Shown: in pieces, positions 8,025 to 15,408 of the stretch
Position numbering within the stretch: position 1 is the first letter of the stretch
How the letters are laid out: each line of letters opens with the position of its first letter
DNA from: JBCBDX01 sp039822005
GTDB lineage: Bacteria; Pseudomonadota; Alphaproteobacteria; Rhizobiales; Rhizobiaceae
Reading direction: 5' to 3'
NCBI GenBank assembly: GCA_039822005.1
Contig: JBCBMZ010000002.1
Span: 434,001-498,000, forward strand
DNA: 64,000 nucleotides
The notes under the pieces: generated by a model
What the model was told of the DNA's origin: nothing
Seen by the model: only the letters and a program-made list of their open reading frames with translations
Databases searched by the model: none
Translations under genes and position numbers: made by a program

Positions 8025-8160
8025 ATCAACGGGGCAGCCCATCACGGCATAAATGGCACTTTCACCGCCGTACAACTGGTATCATCGTGCGCAGTACGCT
8101 GCATAAGACACAATAGATGCGAGCATAGCTGACAGCCACAAATAAAACGACTGTACCCAT
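8025..8160 (-). pseudogene. Decayed exported cysteine microprotein, copy E
   Basis: Reading the minus strand, a signal-like stretch (M-L-A-S-I-V-S-Y-A) is followed by A-Y-C-A-R, a TGA, and then a tail reading S-A-I-Y-A-V-M-G-C-P-V. This aligns with the intact copy G. The second cysteine is gone, the third is tyrosine (TAT for TGT), a stop interrupts the mature region, and no start codon is in frame at the proper place; the ATG at 8160 is in another frame. It is therefore a pseudogene. Its downstream flank (7991-8044) matches that of copy F. Confidence 0.6.
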
Positions 8161-8255
8161 TCAATAAATATTATAAAAAAGAGTCGTTGCTATGAGCAAT
8201 CATAGCGGAGGCATCAAAAAACCGCTACTTTGAAGTGTCCAGGCGAAAGTTGCTG

Positions 8256-8307
8256 CTGGGCCGCAGTCAACAGCCCAGCAATTTTATTTACCTATTACAG
8301 CCCATCA
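8256..8307 (-). repeat. Microprotein tail fragment and shared 3' flank behind copy F
   Basis: This stretch resembles 7991-8044, the tail and flank of copy E. On the minus strand it contains a second T-T-G-A-T-G-G-G-C-T-G-T (L-M-G-C) out of frame, directly overlapping the stop codon of copy F. It looks like the end of another family copy joined to copy F. Confidence 0.5.
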
Positions 8308-8454
8308 ATGCATTGGACAGCCCATCAATTGACAAACAGTGTAATTACTTTGACTCGCAAAACACCAAGTATTAGTTGGGCAAGCTAATGCATAGGTAGT
8401 TGTAGTAGCAAGAAGTACGCCACCCAAGGCGGCCGAGCGCATTTTATTAAACAT
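8305..8454 (-). CDS. Exported four-cysteine microprotein, copy F
   Basis: The 49-residue ORF from ATG 8454 has a GGGAA ribosome-binding site. The signal peptide starts M-F-N-K-M-R and ends T-T-T-T-Y-A. The mature part, L-A-C onwards, has cysteines spaced C-x5-C-x9-C-x4-C and ends Q-L-M-G-C-P-M-H. The middle spacing is three residues longer than in the other copies and the usual proline there is missing, so the second loop is larger. TTGACT lies 80 bases upstream of the start. A tail fragment of a further copy abuts its stop codon. Function unknown. Confidence 0.72.
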   Translation of the reverse strand: MFNKMRSAALGGVLLATTTTYALACPTNTWCFASQSNYTVCQLMGCPMH

Positions 8455-8948
8455 TGTGTTTTTCCCAATTTTATAGCGGAAAGGCTATATTGCTTCCACC
8501 ATAAAAGAATTACCTACCAGTGGGTTAAAGTCAATTAAAAATTGTGCCAAAATGAAAAAAAATAACTAAAGATAAAATCTAAACGATAATTATAGAGAAT
8601 TACAACCATAGGAAAATGATAAACCGCAAATATACAACCTAAGGTGCTTCTCTTTGCAATAATTAACATCGATTTATGAAATGGATTAATAATAACTAAA
8701 TTGACATATATATTTGTAAAGTAAAATTGACACATTTGAAATATATAAAAATGCTATAAATCTACACCCGAAAAATTGATCGATAAATATGGAAGCGGAA
8801 AAGAACAGATCAGGTGAAACGACGACTGAAAGCACAAATTCAAAATTATCGGCCAGGCGCGGCTGGACAATAATGACGCGATTTATATTTGGTCGGGCAG
8901 ACGCCTAGCGGGCAAGCGCATGACTAAAAGTCGACACGATGCCACAGA
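8455..8948. other. AT-rich stretch upstream of copy F
   Basis: It contains the promoter-like element of copy F and nothing else I can support. A 39-codon plus-strand frame at 8789-8908 has no ribosome-binding site and no recognisable feature, so I leave it out. Confidence 0.4.
8507..8534 (-). promoter_or_regulatory. Promoter-like element of copy F
   Basis: TTGACT (8534-8529, minus strand) is followed after 16 bases by TAATTC (8512-8507). It starts 80 bases before the ATG, in the same position as the elements of copies B and G. Confidence 0.45.
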
Positions 8949-9045
8949 GGTGCCCATCGCAGCCAGAGCCGGTTTCTTCGTCATTTGATGCCCCGCTTCA
9001 GCTTGGTACGCCGGAGGACGCGGGTTCGACCCCCGTTACTTGCGC
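8949..9045. repeat. 97-bp direct repeat, right copy
   Basis: This is the second copy of 7837-7933. It carries only the first 12 codons of copy D (start codon at 8984, minus strand) before the homology stops, and after them a 3' half of tRNA-Asp (9008-9045, four mismatches to the functional gene). The truncated frame ends soon after and is not a gene. Confidence 0.85.
9008..9045 (+). repeat. tRNA-Asp 3'-half relic 3
   Basis: These 38 bases match 5784-5821 of tRNA-Asp with four mismatches. The following A-C-T-A-A-C-T-T-G-C-T-T-G block also follows relic 1, and both blocks lead to a hairpin and an intact microprotein gene (copies B and G). Confidence 0.72.
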
Positions 9046-9270
9046 TTACTAACTTGCTTGAATTTGTGTGCATAAATGCGCGGCAGTAACGCCACTTAAG
9101 GAGTTAAAAGTCTTCCACGCCAAAACCTTTTTGCGATGTTGGCTAAGTGGTTACAAAATTATCACGGCACTCCTAACCCAATCAAATATTGGGTGGTGTT
9201 TGGAAATTTTGTATAACAGATAAAATACACCCGAAAGCACTGCAAAAATGAGATAAAATTGTAAAAATGA

Positions 9271-9291
9271 GGCCGTGAATTATTCACGGCC
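9271..9291 (-). terminator. Terminator-like hairpin behind microprotein copy G
   Basis: GGCCGTGAA pairs with TTCACGGCC around a three-base loop, 10 bases after the stop codon of copy G. On the minus strand it is followed by TCATTTTTAC, so it can act as a terminator for that gene. Confidence 0.6.
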
Positions 9292-9301
9292 AGCATTTAT
9301 T

Positions 9302-9439
9302 CTAATATCCTGGGCACCCCATATAAGCACAAACCGAGGGGTATTGGCCACAGAACTCAGAGCTGCAATAAGCGGCAAACGCTGATGTAGACAGTAATAG
9401 TGCAGATCCCAATACTGCAGAATAAATTTTCATTGACAT
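9302..9439 (-). CDS. Exported four-cysteine microprotein, copy G
   Basis: The 45-residue ORF starts at ATG 9439, 6-8 bases after GGAGAT; the longer frame back to 9487 has no support. The signal peptide is M-S-M-K-I-Y-S, a leucine-rich core and S-T-S-A-F-A. The mature part starts A-Y-C and has cysteines spaced C-x4-C-x6-C-x4-C, ending Y-M-G-C-P-G-Y. The segment E-F-C-G-Q-Y-P-S-V-C closely parallels E-Y-C-E-K-Y-P-E-V-C of copy B, and the whole module (tRNA relic, flank, hairpin, gene) is shared with copy B. TTGACA lies 83 bases upstream. Function unknown. Confidence 0.78.
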   Translation of the reverse strand: MSMKIYSAVLGSALLLSTSAFAAYCSSEFCGQYPSVCAYMGCPGY

Positions 9440-9759
9440 AAAATATCTCCCTGTTTTACAAAATTGTGACAAGCGGCGCTCAATCACAGTAAAAACGATA
9501 AAATAATTAAATTCAATGTCAATATAAAAATTTGAAAAGATTATAATATTGGGAAAAATAAAAAAAAATAAAAAAATATAAAAAAATATTCTGTTTCTTA
9601 CAGGAGGTGATCTATTTTGCGTTGCGATTTTAGTTGCAGGCCAGCTTTGCGGCCAGCCTGCAATCCCATAACGCCAGTCAAGTATTTGACAAGTCTGGCT
9701 GCTCGCAGCGGTGTCAATGCTTGGTGGTAGTCTGTGCGTTTGCGTGATGCGGTGGATGA
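9440..9759. other. Low-complexity AT-rich spacer with hairpins
   Basis: The segment 9540-9590 is nearly pure A/T. Beyond it TTGCAGGC and GCCTGCAA (about 9634-9664) form a hairpin, and GTCAA/TTGAC form a short palindrome at 9679-9692. I see no gene. Confidence 0.4.
9494..9522 (-). promoter_or_regulatory. Promoter-like element of copy G
   Basis: TTGACA (9522-9517, minus strand) is followed after 16 bases by TATCGT (9500-9495). It starts 83 bases before the ATG. This is the best -35 match among the three copies with this element. Confidence 0.5.
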
Positions 9760-9969
9760 CTAGTTGTAGATGTAAGGTGGTTTCTTGTCGACTTTCTTTT
9801 TAGGTGCAAGCGGATCACTGTTACATTCATCTGGATCGTAACCGATAATCACGGCAAGAGCTCTACAGGCCGCTTCATCGCTAGTATCAATTGCTGTATC
9901 GGCATAGCTGGTAGTTGAAACAATCATCGCGCTGCACAGCATGGTGTAGAATAGTTTATTTATTTTCAT
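9760..9969 (-). CDS. Exported 69-residue protein with family-like signal peptide
   Basis: ATG 9969 is preceded by GGAG at suitable spacing. Residues 1-23 form a signal peptide, K-L-F-Y-T-M-L-C-S-A then M-I-V-S-T-T-S-Y-A, very like those of microprotein copies B and C. The mature 46 residues differ: an acidic start, two cysteines 16 residues apart (A-C-R-A-L and D-E-C-N), and a lysine/proline tail ending P-P-Y-I-Y-N. It may be a diverged relative that kept the leader and changed the cargo, or an unrelated exported protein. No known family recognised. Confidence 0.6.
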   Translation of the reverse strand: MKINKLFYTMLCSAMIVSTTSYADTAIDTSDEAACRALAVIIGYDPDECNSDPLAPKKKVDKKPPYIYN

Positions 9970-10894
9970 TTTATATACTCCAGTTTAATTATTAGCGTAA
10001 TTGCCGATGAAGAGAAATACATTATTGTATAAATAATGCCAGGAATAAAATATGAAATGAATAGAACATATAATAAATAAATATATATTTGGTGACATTA
10101 TTTTATCAATCGAAGGACACAATACATCGCACGGCTGGTTTCAATAAATATGATTCACAAAAAGTCCGCCAATCGCCAGGTGTGTCTTGTAAGCAGGTTT
10201 GTCTTGTAGGCAGGCTTGTCTGCTCGGGCTGAAATGCGCGGTCTCGAAGGCCCAGTGGCCGTGCCGAAAGGAAATTGCCATCCAGTACACGTGACCATCC
10301 AAGGCGGTCTCCACGCTCCGAAAGCGAGCGCCAACGTCGCCAGCAGTATGAGCGGTTATTGAGCCAAGCATGATACGGCCCAAGATCGCAAAAAAGTCTT
10401 TTGTTCAATATCTTCTCACTTCGAGCACTTGCATTCGAGCACTTAACAAGGGGAAAGCACAGTTCCCGCAAGCGCCACAAATATCGCGAAGGAACACGTG
10501 ATCAATATTCAAAACCGGCCAATAACCATTCATTTATATTGAAGCATAGAGGTTGAGGATATTATCGGCAGGTAAATGCATCCTGTGGTTGCAGTTAAAT
10601 CTGGATCATTGAGTTCCGTTTTGTTTTTTGTGCTTCATTTTTTCCGGTAGGAACTGTGAACATTGCTATCACAAAGTGGGAAACGGGAGCGCAGTCACGC
10701 GTCACACCACATGTGTTGCGACGTCGCCGGTCCTGGAGGCGAGTGTTGGTTTTATAAGGGATCGGGCTGCTAATTACGTAAAAAGCCCACCATTTTCGCT
10801 GCCAGGCGATATTGCACCAGCGTGCGAAGCAGCTATACACCGGTGAGATCGGTGGCGTGCTCTGTGGTGCGCTCAAAATGTATCGGGATACCCC
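9970..10894. other. Long intergenic region upstream of nuoA
   Basis: No gene is supported here. Two overlapping minus-strand frames at 10106-10480 and 10141-10383 lack ribosome-binding sites and contain a short imperfect repeat of C-T-T-G-T-A-A/G-G-C-A-G-G near 10185-10215. The nuo promoter presumably lies in the right part, but I cannot locate it with confidence. Confidence 0.4.
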
Positions 10895-11260
10895 ATGGAA
10901 GCTGTTGTTGCATCCTATCTGCCAGTTTTGATATTTTTCTTGATCAGCCTCGGTATCGGTTTGGCGCTGCTCATCGCACCTTTTATCGTCGCCTACAAAG
11001 CGCCAGACCCGGAAAAATTGTCGGCCTATGAGTGCGGCTTCAATGCGTTTGATGATGCGCGCATGAAGTTTGATGTGCGGTTTTACCTTGTCGCCATCCT
11101 GTTCATCATTTTCGATCTGGAAGTTGCGTTCCTGTTTCCCTGGGCCGTGTCATTTAGCGACATTGGCATGTTCGGATTTTGGTCCATGATGGTGTTCTTG
11201 GCCGTCTTGACCATTGGGTTCATTTACGAATGGAAAAAAGGCGCGTTGGATTGGGATTGA
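10895..11260 (+). CDS. nuoA: NADH-quinone oxidoreductase subunit A
   Basis: The 121-residue product is the small membrane subunit NuoA (ND3) of complex I. Three hydrophobic segments are visible, and the conserved loop Y-E-C-G-F-N-A-F-D-D-A-R-M-K-F-D with its cysteine, which reports the active/deactive state in mitochondrial complex I, lies between the first two. Length fits the family. The ATG at 10895 begins M-E-A-V-V-A. It is the first gene of the nuo operon, four bases before nuoB. Confidence 0.95.
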   Translation: MEAVVASYLPVLIFFLISLGIGLALLIAPFIVAYKAPDPEKLSAYECGFNAFDDARMKFDVRFYLVAILFIIFDLEVAFLFPWAVSFSDIGMFGFWSMMVFLAVLTIGFIYEWKKGALDWD

Positions 11261-11264
11261 ACAA

Positions 11265-11834
11265 ATGTCTTCAAACACGTTAATCGCACCGCAGCCCAAG
11301 GGGCTGGTTGATCCGGGCACCGGCAGGCCGATCGGCCATGATGATGCGTTTTTCGGCGAGATGAACAATGAGCTGGCCGACAAGGGCTTTCTGGTCACCT
11401 CAACCGACGAGCTGATCAATTGGGCGCGTACGGGCTCGCTCATGTGGATGACATTTGGTTTGGCATGCTGTGCTGTTGAGATGATGCACACGTCCATGCC
11501 GCGCTATGATGCAGAGCGATTTGGTGTGGCGCCGCGCGGCTCCCCGCGCCAGTCAGACCTGATGATCGTTGCAGGCACGCTGACCAACAAAATGGCGCCG
11601 GCCATGCGCAAGGTTTACGACCAGATGCCCGAGCCGCGTTATGTGATCTCCATGGGCTCATGCGCCAATGGCGGTGGCTACTATCACTACAGCTACTCCG
11701 TTGTGCGCGGTTGCGACCGTATCGTGCCGGTTGACATTTATGTACCCGGTTGTCCGCCAACAGCCGAAGCACTGTTGTACGGCATTTTGATGCTGCAGAA
11801 AAAAATTCGCCGCACGGGCACCATTGAGCGCTAG
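11265..11834 (+). CDS. nuoB: NADH-quinone oxidoreductase subunit B
   Basis: This 189-residue peripheral subunit carries the 4Fe-4S cluster N2, which passes electrons to quinone. The cluster ligands are visible as the adjacent pair in A-C-C-A-V-E-M, one in G-S-C-A-N-G-G and one in V-P-G-C-P-P. I chose ATG 11265 (M-S-S-N-T-L), four bases after nuoA; the open frame extends upstream into nuoA without a better start. The N-terminal 45 residues are a variable extension typical of alphaproteobacteria. Confidence 0.96.
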   Translation: MSSNTLIAPQPKGLVDPGTGRPIGHDDAFFGEMNNELADKGFLVTSTDELINWARTGSLMWMTFGLACCAVEMMHTSMPRYDAERFGVAPRGSPRQSDLMIVAGTLTNKMAPAMRKVYDQMPEPRYVISMGSCANGGGYYHYSYSVVRGCDRIVPVDIYVPGCPPTAEALLYGILMLQKKIRRTGTIER

Positions 11835-11866
11835 TCGCGGCGAAGCAAACGAAGAAAGACGATTGC

Positions 11867-12478
11867 ATGGCGCAGATCGCTGAAACAATCGAAGAATTGC
11901 AGGACACGGTTGCCGATGTGTTGGCCGACATGGATATCGCCATGTCCGTGTCATTTGGCGAACTCAACGTGCTCGTGGATGTCGGTGATATCGCTGCGGT
12001 TCTCGCCAAGCTCAAAAACGACATGCAGGCGCAATTCGTCAACATGATCGACATTTGCGGTGTGGACTATCCGGGCCGCGAAAAGCGTTTTGACGTTGTC
12101 TATCATCTCATGTCGCCCAAACTGAACCAGCGTATCCGTTTGCGGGTGCAGGTGGATGAAGATACGCCGGTGCCCAGCGCATGTGATGTATTTGCGGGTG
12201 CCAACTGGTTCGAGCGTGAAGCCTATGACATGTACGGCATCCTGTTTACCGGCCACCCGGATCTGCGCCGGTTGCTCACCGATTATGGTTTTGACGGCTA
12301 TCCGCTGCGCAAGGATTTCCCGCTGACCGGCTATTATGAAGTGCGCTACGATGATGAGGTCAAACGCGTGGTCTATGAGCCCGTCAATCTGCGCCAGGAA
12401 TTCCGCGATTTTGATTTTTTGAGCCCATGGGAAGGCGCCGACTATGTGCTGCCCGGCGATGAGAAGGCTGAAAAGTGA
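11867..12478 (+). CDS. nuoC: NADH-quinone oxidoreductase subunit C
   Basis: The 203-residue protein is the 30-kDa-type subunit of the peripheral arm. The family signature is visible around W-F-E-R-E-A-Y-D-M-Y-G-I and P-L-R-K-D-F-P-L. It is separate from nuoD, unlike the fused nuoCD of enterobacteria. The stop at 12478 lies eight bases before an inverted repeat that encloses a foreign gene, so nuoC and nuoD are about 450 bases apart. Confidence 0.96.
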   Translation: MAQIAETIEELQDTVADVLADMDIAMSVSFGELNVLVDVGDIAAVLAKLKNDMQAQFVNMIDICGVDYPGREKRFDVVYHLMSPKLNQRIRLRVQVDEDTPVPSACDVFAGANWFEREAYDMYGILFTGHPDLRRLLTDYGFDGYPLRKDFPLTGYYEVRYDDEVKRVVYEPVNLRQEFRDFDFLSPWEGADYVLPGDEKAEK

Positions 12479-12486
12479 TTGGTAAT

Positions 12487-12904
12487 CGGTCAATGGTGAA
12501 TGGCACAAGAAAAAGCATCCATTCAGGACTATCGCGATCTGACCGTTTGGCAGGAGGCCATGTCCCTTGCAGAGGTGGTCTATTCGCTGACAGCGGATTT
12601 CCCGCCATCCGAAACCTACGGGTTGGTCAGTCAGATGCGGCGCAGCGCCGTGTCCATCCCGTCCAACATTGCAGAAGGGTTCGGGCGCGCGCAGCGAAAG
12701 CCCTTCATCCAATTTTTGCGCATGGCCCAAGGGTCGTTGAAAGAGTTGGAAACCCAGATAGAATTGTCCGCAAGGCTGGGCTTTATCAAAGCCGATATCG
12801 CGGCTGGGTCGCTCCATGCGACCGCCCGGCTGGGAAAGCGTTTGGTCACTTATGTGCGCTCATTGGAACAAGTCACGTGACCATTGACCATTCACCATTG
12901 ACCG
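12487..12904. mobile_element. Intervening-sequence-like element between nuoC and nuoD
   Basis: A perfect 17-bp inverted repeat, CGGTCAATGGTGAATGG at 12487-12503 and its complement at 12888-12904, encloses a four-helix-bundle gene whose ATG lies within the left arm. The right arm is preceded by a partial tandem copy (A-C-C-A-T-T-G-A-C-C). Such genes are known from intervening sequences in rRNA, which form a stem cut by RNase III. In the nuo mRNA the two arms would form a stem with the whole gene as its loop. Mobility is inferred; no target duplication was identified. Confidence 0.65.
12500..12880 (+). CDS. Four-helix bundle protein (S23 / bAvd-like)
   Basis: The 126-residue product matches the small family of four-helix-bundle proteins encoded in rRNA intervening sequences and near retroelements. 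Visible features are D-L-x-V-W-Q-E-A-M in helix 1, S-Q-M-R-R-S-A-V-S-I-P-S-N-I-A-E-G in the middle, and F-L-R-M-A-Q-G-S-L-K-E-L-E-T-Q near the end. The family forms basic pentamers that bind nucleic acid; the role of stand-alone members is not settled. It has no business in complex I and sits inside an inverted repeat. It has no good ribosome-binding site of its own. Confidence 0.9.
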   Translation: MAQEKASIQDYRDLTVWQEAMSLAEVVYSLTADFPPSETYGLVSQMRRSAVSIPSNIAEGFGRAQRKPFIQFLRMAQGSLKELETQIELSARLGFIKADIAAGSLHATARLGKRLVTYVRSLEQVT

Positions 12905-12929
12905 AACACGCGCCCGTAAGGAGCGCTTC

Positions 12930-14120
12930 ATGACCGAACACAATGTGCGTAATTTCAACATCAATTTCGGCCCGCAGCACCCGGCCGCGCACGGCGTATT
13001 GCGCCTTGTGCTTGAGTTGGACGGTGAGGTCTGTGAACGCGTTGATCCGCACATCGGTCTTTTGCATCGCGGTACGGAAAAGCTGATAGAAAACAAGACC
13101 TATCTGCAGGCCGTCCCATATTTTGACCGTCTCGACTATGTGTCGCCGATGAACCAGGAGCACGCTTATGCTTTGGCGGTTGAACGCCTGCTGGAATTGG
13201 AAATTCCCAAGCGTGGTCAACTGGTTCGCGTCCTCTACTCAGAGATCGGCCGAATTCTGAACCACCTGATGAACATTTGTACGCAAGCGCTCGATGTTGG
13301 TGCGTTGACGCCGATCGTTTGGGGCTTTGAAGAACGCGAAAAGCTGATGGTGTTCTATGAGCGCGCATGTGGCGCGCGCCTGCACGCTGCCTATTTCCGA
13401 CCCGGCGGCGTTCATCAGGATTTGCCGGAAAAGCTCATTGAGGACATTGGTGACTGGATCGATCCGTTTTTCGATGTTGTGACAGAGATCGATGGTCTTT
13501 TGACCGACAACCGCATCTTCAAGCAGCGCAATGTCGATATCGGCGTTGTTGAGCTTAGCGATGCGTGGGAATGGGGTTTTTCTGGTGTCATGGTGCGTGG
13601 TTCCGGCGCCCGTTGGGATTTGCGCAAGTCGCAGCCCTATGAGTGTTATGAGGAGATGGAGTTCCAAATTCCAATCGGCAAAAATGGCGACTGTTACGAC
13701 CGCTATTTGATCCGCATGGAAGAGATGCGCCAGTCCGCGTACATCATGCGCCAGTGCGTCGACAAACTCTTGAGCCCCCAGGGGCAGGGACCGGTGTCAA
13801 ACACCGACGGCAAGGTCGTCCCGCCCAAGCGCGGTGAGATGAAGAAGTCGATGGAAGCGCTGATCCATCACTTCAAACTCTATACCGAGGGTTATAAGGT
13901 GCCCGCAGGCGAGGTCTATGCCGCCGTCGAAGCGCCGAAGGGCGAGTTTGGCGTTTATTTGGTCTCCGACGGCTCGAACAAACCCTATCGCTGCAAGTTA
14001 CGCGCACCGAGCTATGCGCATCTGCAAGCCATGGATTTCTTGTGCCGTGGGCACATGCTGTCAGATGTGTCGGCGGTGCTTGGGTCGCTCGATGTCGTGT
14101 TTGGTGAGGTGGACCGCTAA
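12930..14120 (+). CDS. nuoD: NADH-quinone oxidoreductase subunit D
   Basis: The 396-residue protein is the 49-kDa-type subunit that forms the quinone site with NuoB. It begins with the conserved N-F-G-P-Q-H-P-A-A-H-G-V-L-R and contains the H-R-G-T-E-K-L segment and the C-terminal G-S-L-D-x-V-F-G-E-V-D-R ending. A good ribosome-binding site (AAGGAG) precedes ATG 12930, just after the right arm of the inverted repeat, so translation does not depend on nuoC. Its stop codon overlaps the nuoE start (TAATG). Confidence 0.97.
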   Translation: MTEHNVRNFNINFGPQHPAAHGVLRLVLELDGEVCERVDPHIGLLHRGTEKLIENKTYLQAVPYFDRLDYVSPMNQEHAYALAVERLLELEIPKRGQLVRVLYSEIGRILNHLMNICTQALDVGALTPIVWGFEEREKLMVFYERACGARLHAAYFRPGGVHQDLPEKLIEDIGDWIDPFFDVVTEIDGLLTDNRIFKQRNVDIGVVELSDAWEWGFSGVMVRGSGARWDLRKSQPYECYEEMEFQIPIGKNGDCYDRYLIRMEEMRQSAYIMRQCVDKLLSPQGQGPVSNTDGKVVPPKRGEMKKSMEALIHHFKLYTEGYKVPAGEVYAAVEAPKGEFGVYLVSDGSNKPYRCKLRAPSYAHLQAMDFLCRGHMLSDVSAVLGSLDVVFGEVDR

Positions 14121-15406
14121 TGTCCGTTCGTCGTTTGGCAGAAGATGCCGTTCAGCCCGATGCCTTCAAGTTCAACCGCGAAAAAGCGGCGGAGGCGAAG
14201 GTTTGGATCAAAAAATATCCCAAGGACCGGCAACAATCCGCCGTGATCCCGCTTTTGATGCTCGCACAGGAGCAGGATGGATGGGTCACCAAAGCAGCCA
14301 TTGAGCATGTGTCGGAGATGCTCGACATGCCGCGCATTCGCGTGATGGAAGTGGCTACTTTTTATACCCAGTTCATGCTGCAGCCGGTCGGCACAAAAGC
14401 CCATGTGCAGGTGTGCGGCACAACGCCTTGCATGCTGCGCGGTGCGGAAGACTTGAAAAAAGTCTGCCAGAACAAGATCAATCAACAGCAGTTTCAGCGC
14501 AACGGTGATGGCACGCTGTCATGGGAAGAGGTTGAATGCCAAGGCGCTTGCGTCAATGCACCCATGGTTATGATCGGACGCGATACCTTTGAAGATCTGA
14601 CGCCCGAGCGCCTCGAAGAAATCATCAACGCGTTTGAAGCGGGCAAAGGCGATACCATCACGCCTGGTCCGCAGATCGACCGCATCTATTCAGCGCCGGT
14701 TGGCGGCCCATTGACCCTGCTTGACGATGTTGTCGCGTCAGCGCCCAAAAAGAAAACAACACCAAAGAAAAAGACGGCCAAGCCTGCTGAGCCTGTTGCG
14801 AGCGAAAATGCAACGATGAAGCTGGCATCGACAGCATCCACAGTCGCGCCAAAAACCAAGAAGGTCAAAGGCGTTCAGGAAAGCGCCATCAACACTAGAC
14901 TCAACGCCATTGATGTTGATGAAGCGCCATCCACCAGGGATGCAAAACCCGCCAAGAGCGTGAAAATCATGAAAGGGGCGCTGGGTGCAGACCCGGGCAC
15001 CGTGCTTGAAAACGTCAAAGGTGCGTCGACGGTCAAACCAAAATCTGCGCCCAAGAAAAAAGTCACCGGCGGCAATCCGACCATGGAGATCGCGGCGACG
15101 GCATCGGGCCGTGCGGCAAAAGGCAAAAGCGATGGTCCGTTAAGAATGGACAAGCCGCAGGGCGAGGCAGACGATTTGAAAATGATCGCTGGTGTCGGCC
15201 CGAAACTTGAGCAGACACTCAATTCGCTCGGATTCTGGCACTTTCATCAAATCGCCGCGTGGACGGCTGACGATATAGCAGTTGTTGATGGTCAACTGCG
15301 CTTTAAGGGTCGTATTGAGCGCGATGATTGGGTCAAACAAGCTGCCGCACTCGCCAAGGGCGGCCGCGATGAATATGTCAAAGTCTTCGGCAAGGAGCCT
15401 CGTTGA
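14120..15406 (+). CDS. nuoE: NADH-quinone oxidoreductase subunit E with long C-terminal extension
   Basis: Residues 1-200 are the 24-kDa-type subunit that holds a 2Fe-2S cluster; ligands are C99 and C104 in C-G-T-T-P-C and C140 and C144 in C-Q-G-A-C. The usual protein ends near here, but this one has 428 residues. The extension is a Lys/Ala/Pro-rich linker followed by a domain of about 75 residues that starts L-K-M-I-A-G-V-G-P-K-L-E, resembles a helix-hairpin-helix, and ends F-G-K-E-P-R. The same domain ends the proteins at 17269 and 18340. Extended NuoE is known from rhizobia; the role of the extension is unknown. Confidence 0.95.
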   Translation: MSVRRLAEDAVQPDAFKFNREKAAEAKVWIKKYPKDRQQSAVIPLLMLAQEQDGWVTKAAIEHVSEMLDMPRIRVMEVATFYTQFMLQPVGTKAHVQVCGTTPCMLRGAEDLKKVCQNKINQQQFQRNGDGTLSWEEVECQGACVNAPMVMIGRDTFEDLTPERLEEIINAFEAGKGDTITPGPQIDRIYSAPVGGPLTLLDDVVASAPKKKTTPKKKTAKPAEPVASENATMKLASTASTVAPKTKKVKGVQESAINTRLNAIDVDEAPSTRDAKPAKSVKIMKGALGADPGTVLENVKGASTVKPKSAPKKKVTGGNPTMEIAATASGRAAKGKSDGPLRMDKPQGEADDLKMIAGVGPKLEQTLNSLGFWHFHQIAAWTADDIAVVDGQLRFKGRIERDDWVKQAAALAKGGRDEYVKVFGKEPR

Positions 15407-15408
15407 TC

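Noticed and set aside
7869..8075. Minus-strand 68-codon frame containing V-M-G-C-P
   Set aside because: It is the tail of the decayed microprotein copy E read on into its flank and the tRNA relic, not an independent gene.
8789..8908. 39-codon plus-strand frame
   Set aside because: No ribosome-binding site, no recognisable pattern and no relation to the microprotein family.
6065..9045. Additional functional tRNA-Asp genes
   Set aside because: The three copies lack the 5' half, D-arm and anticodon.
9601..9613. Match to the complement of the 16S rRNA 3' end (AGGAGGTGATCT)
   Set aside because: Only about a dozen bases agree and the following sequence does not continue as 16S rRNA; it is a chance ribosome-binding-site-like string with no gene behind it.
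10106..10480. Overlapping minus-strand frames upstream of nuoA (124 and 80 codons)
   Set aside because: They lack ribosome-binding sites and recognisable motifs, contain a short simple repeat, and overlap each other in different frames.
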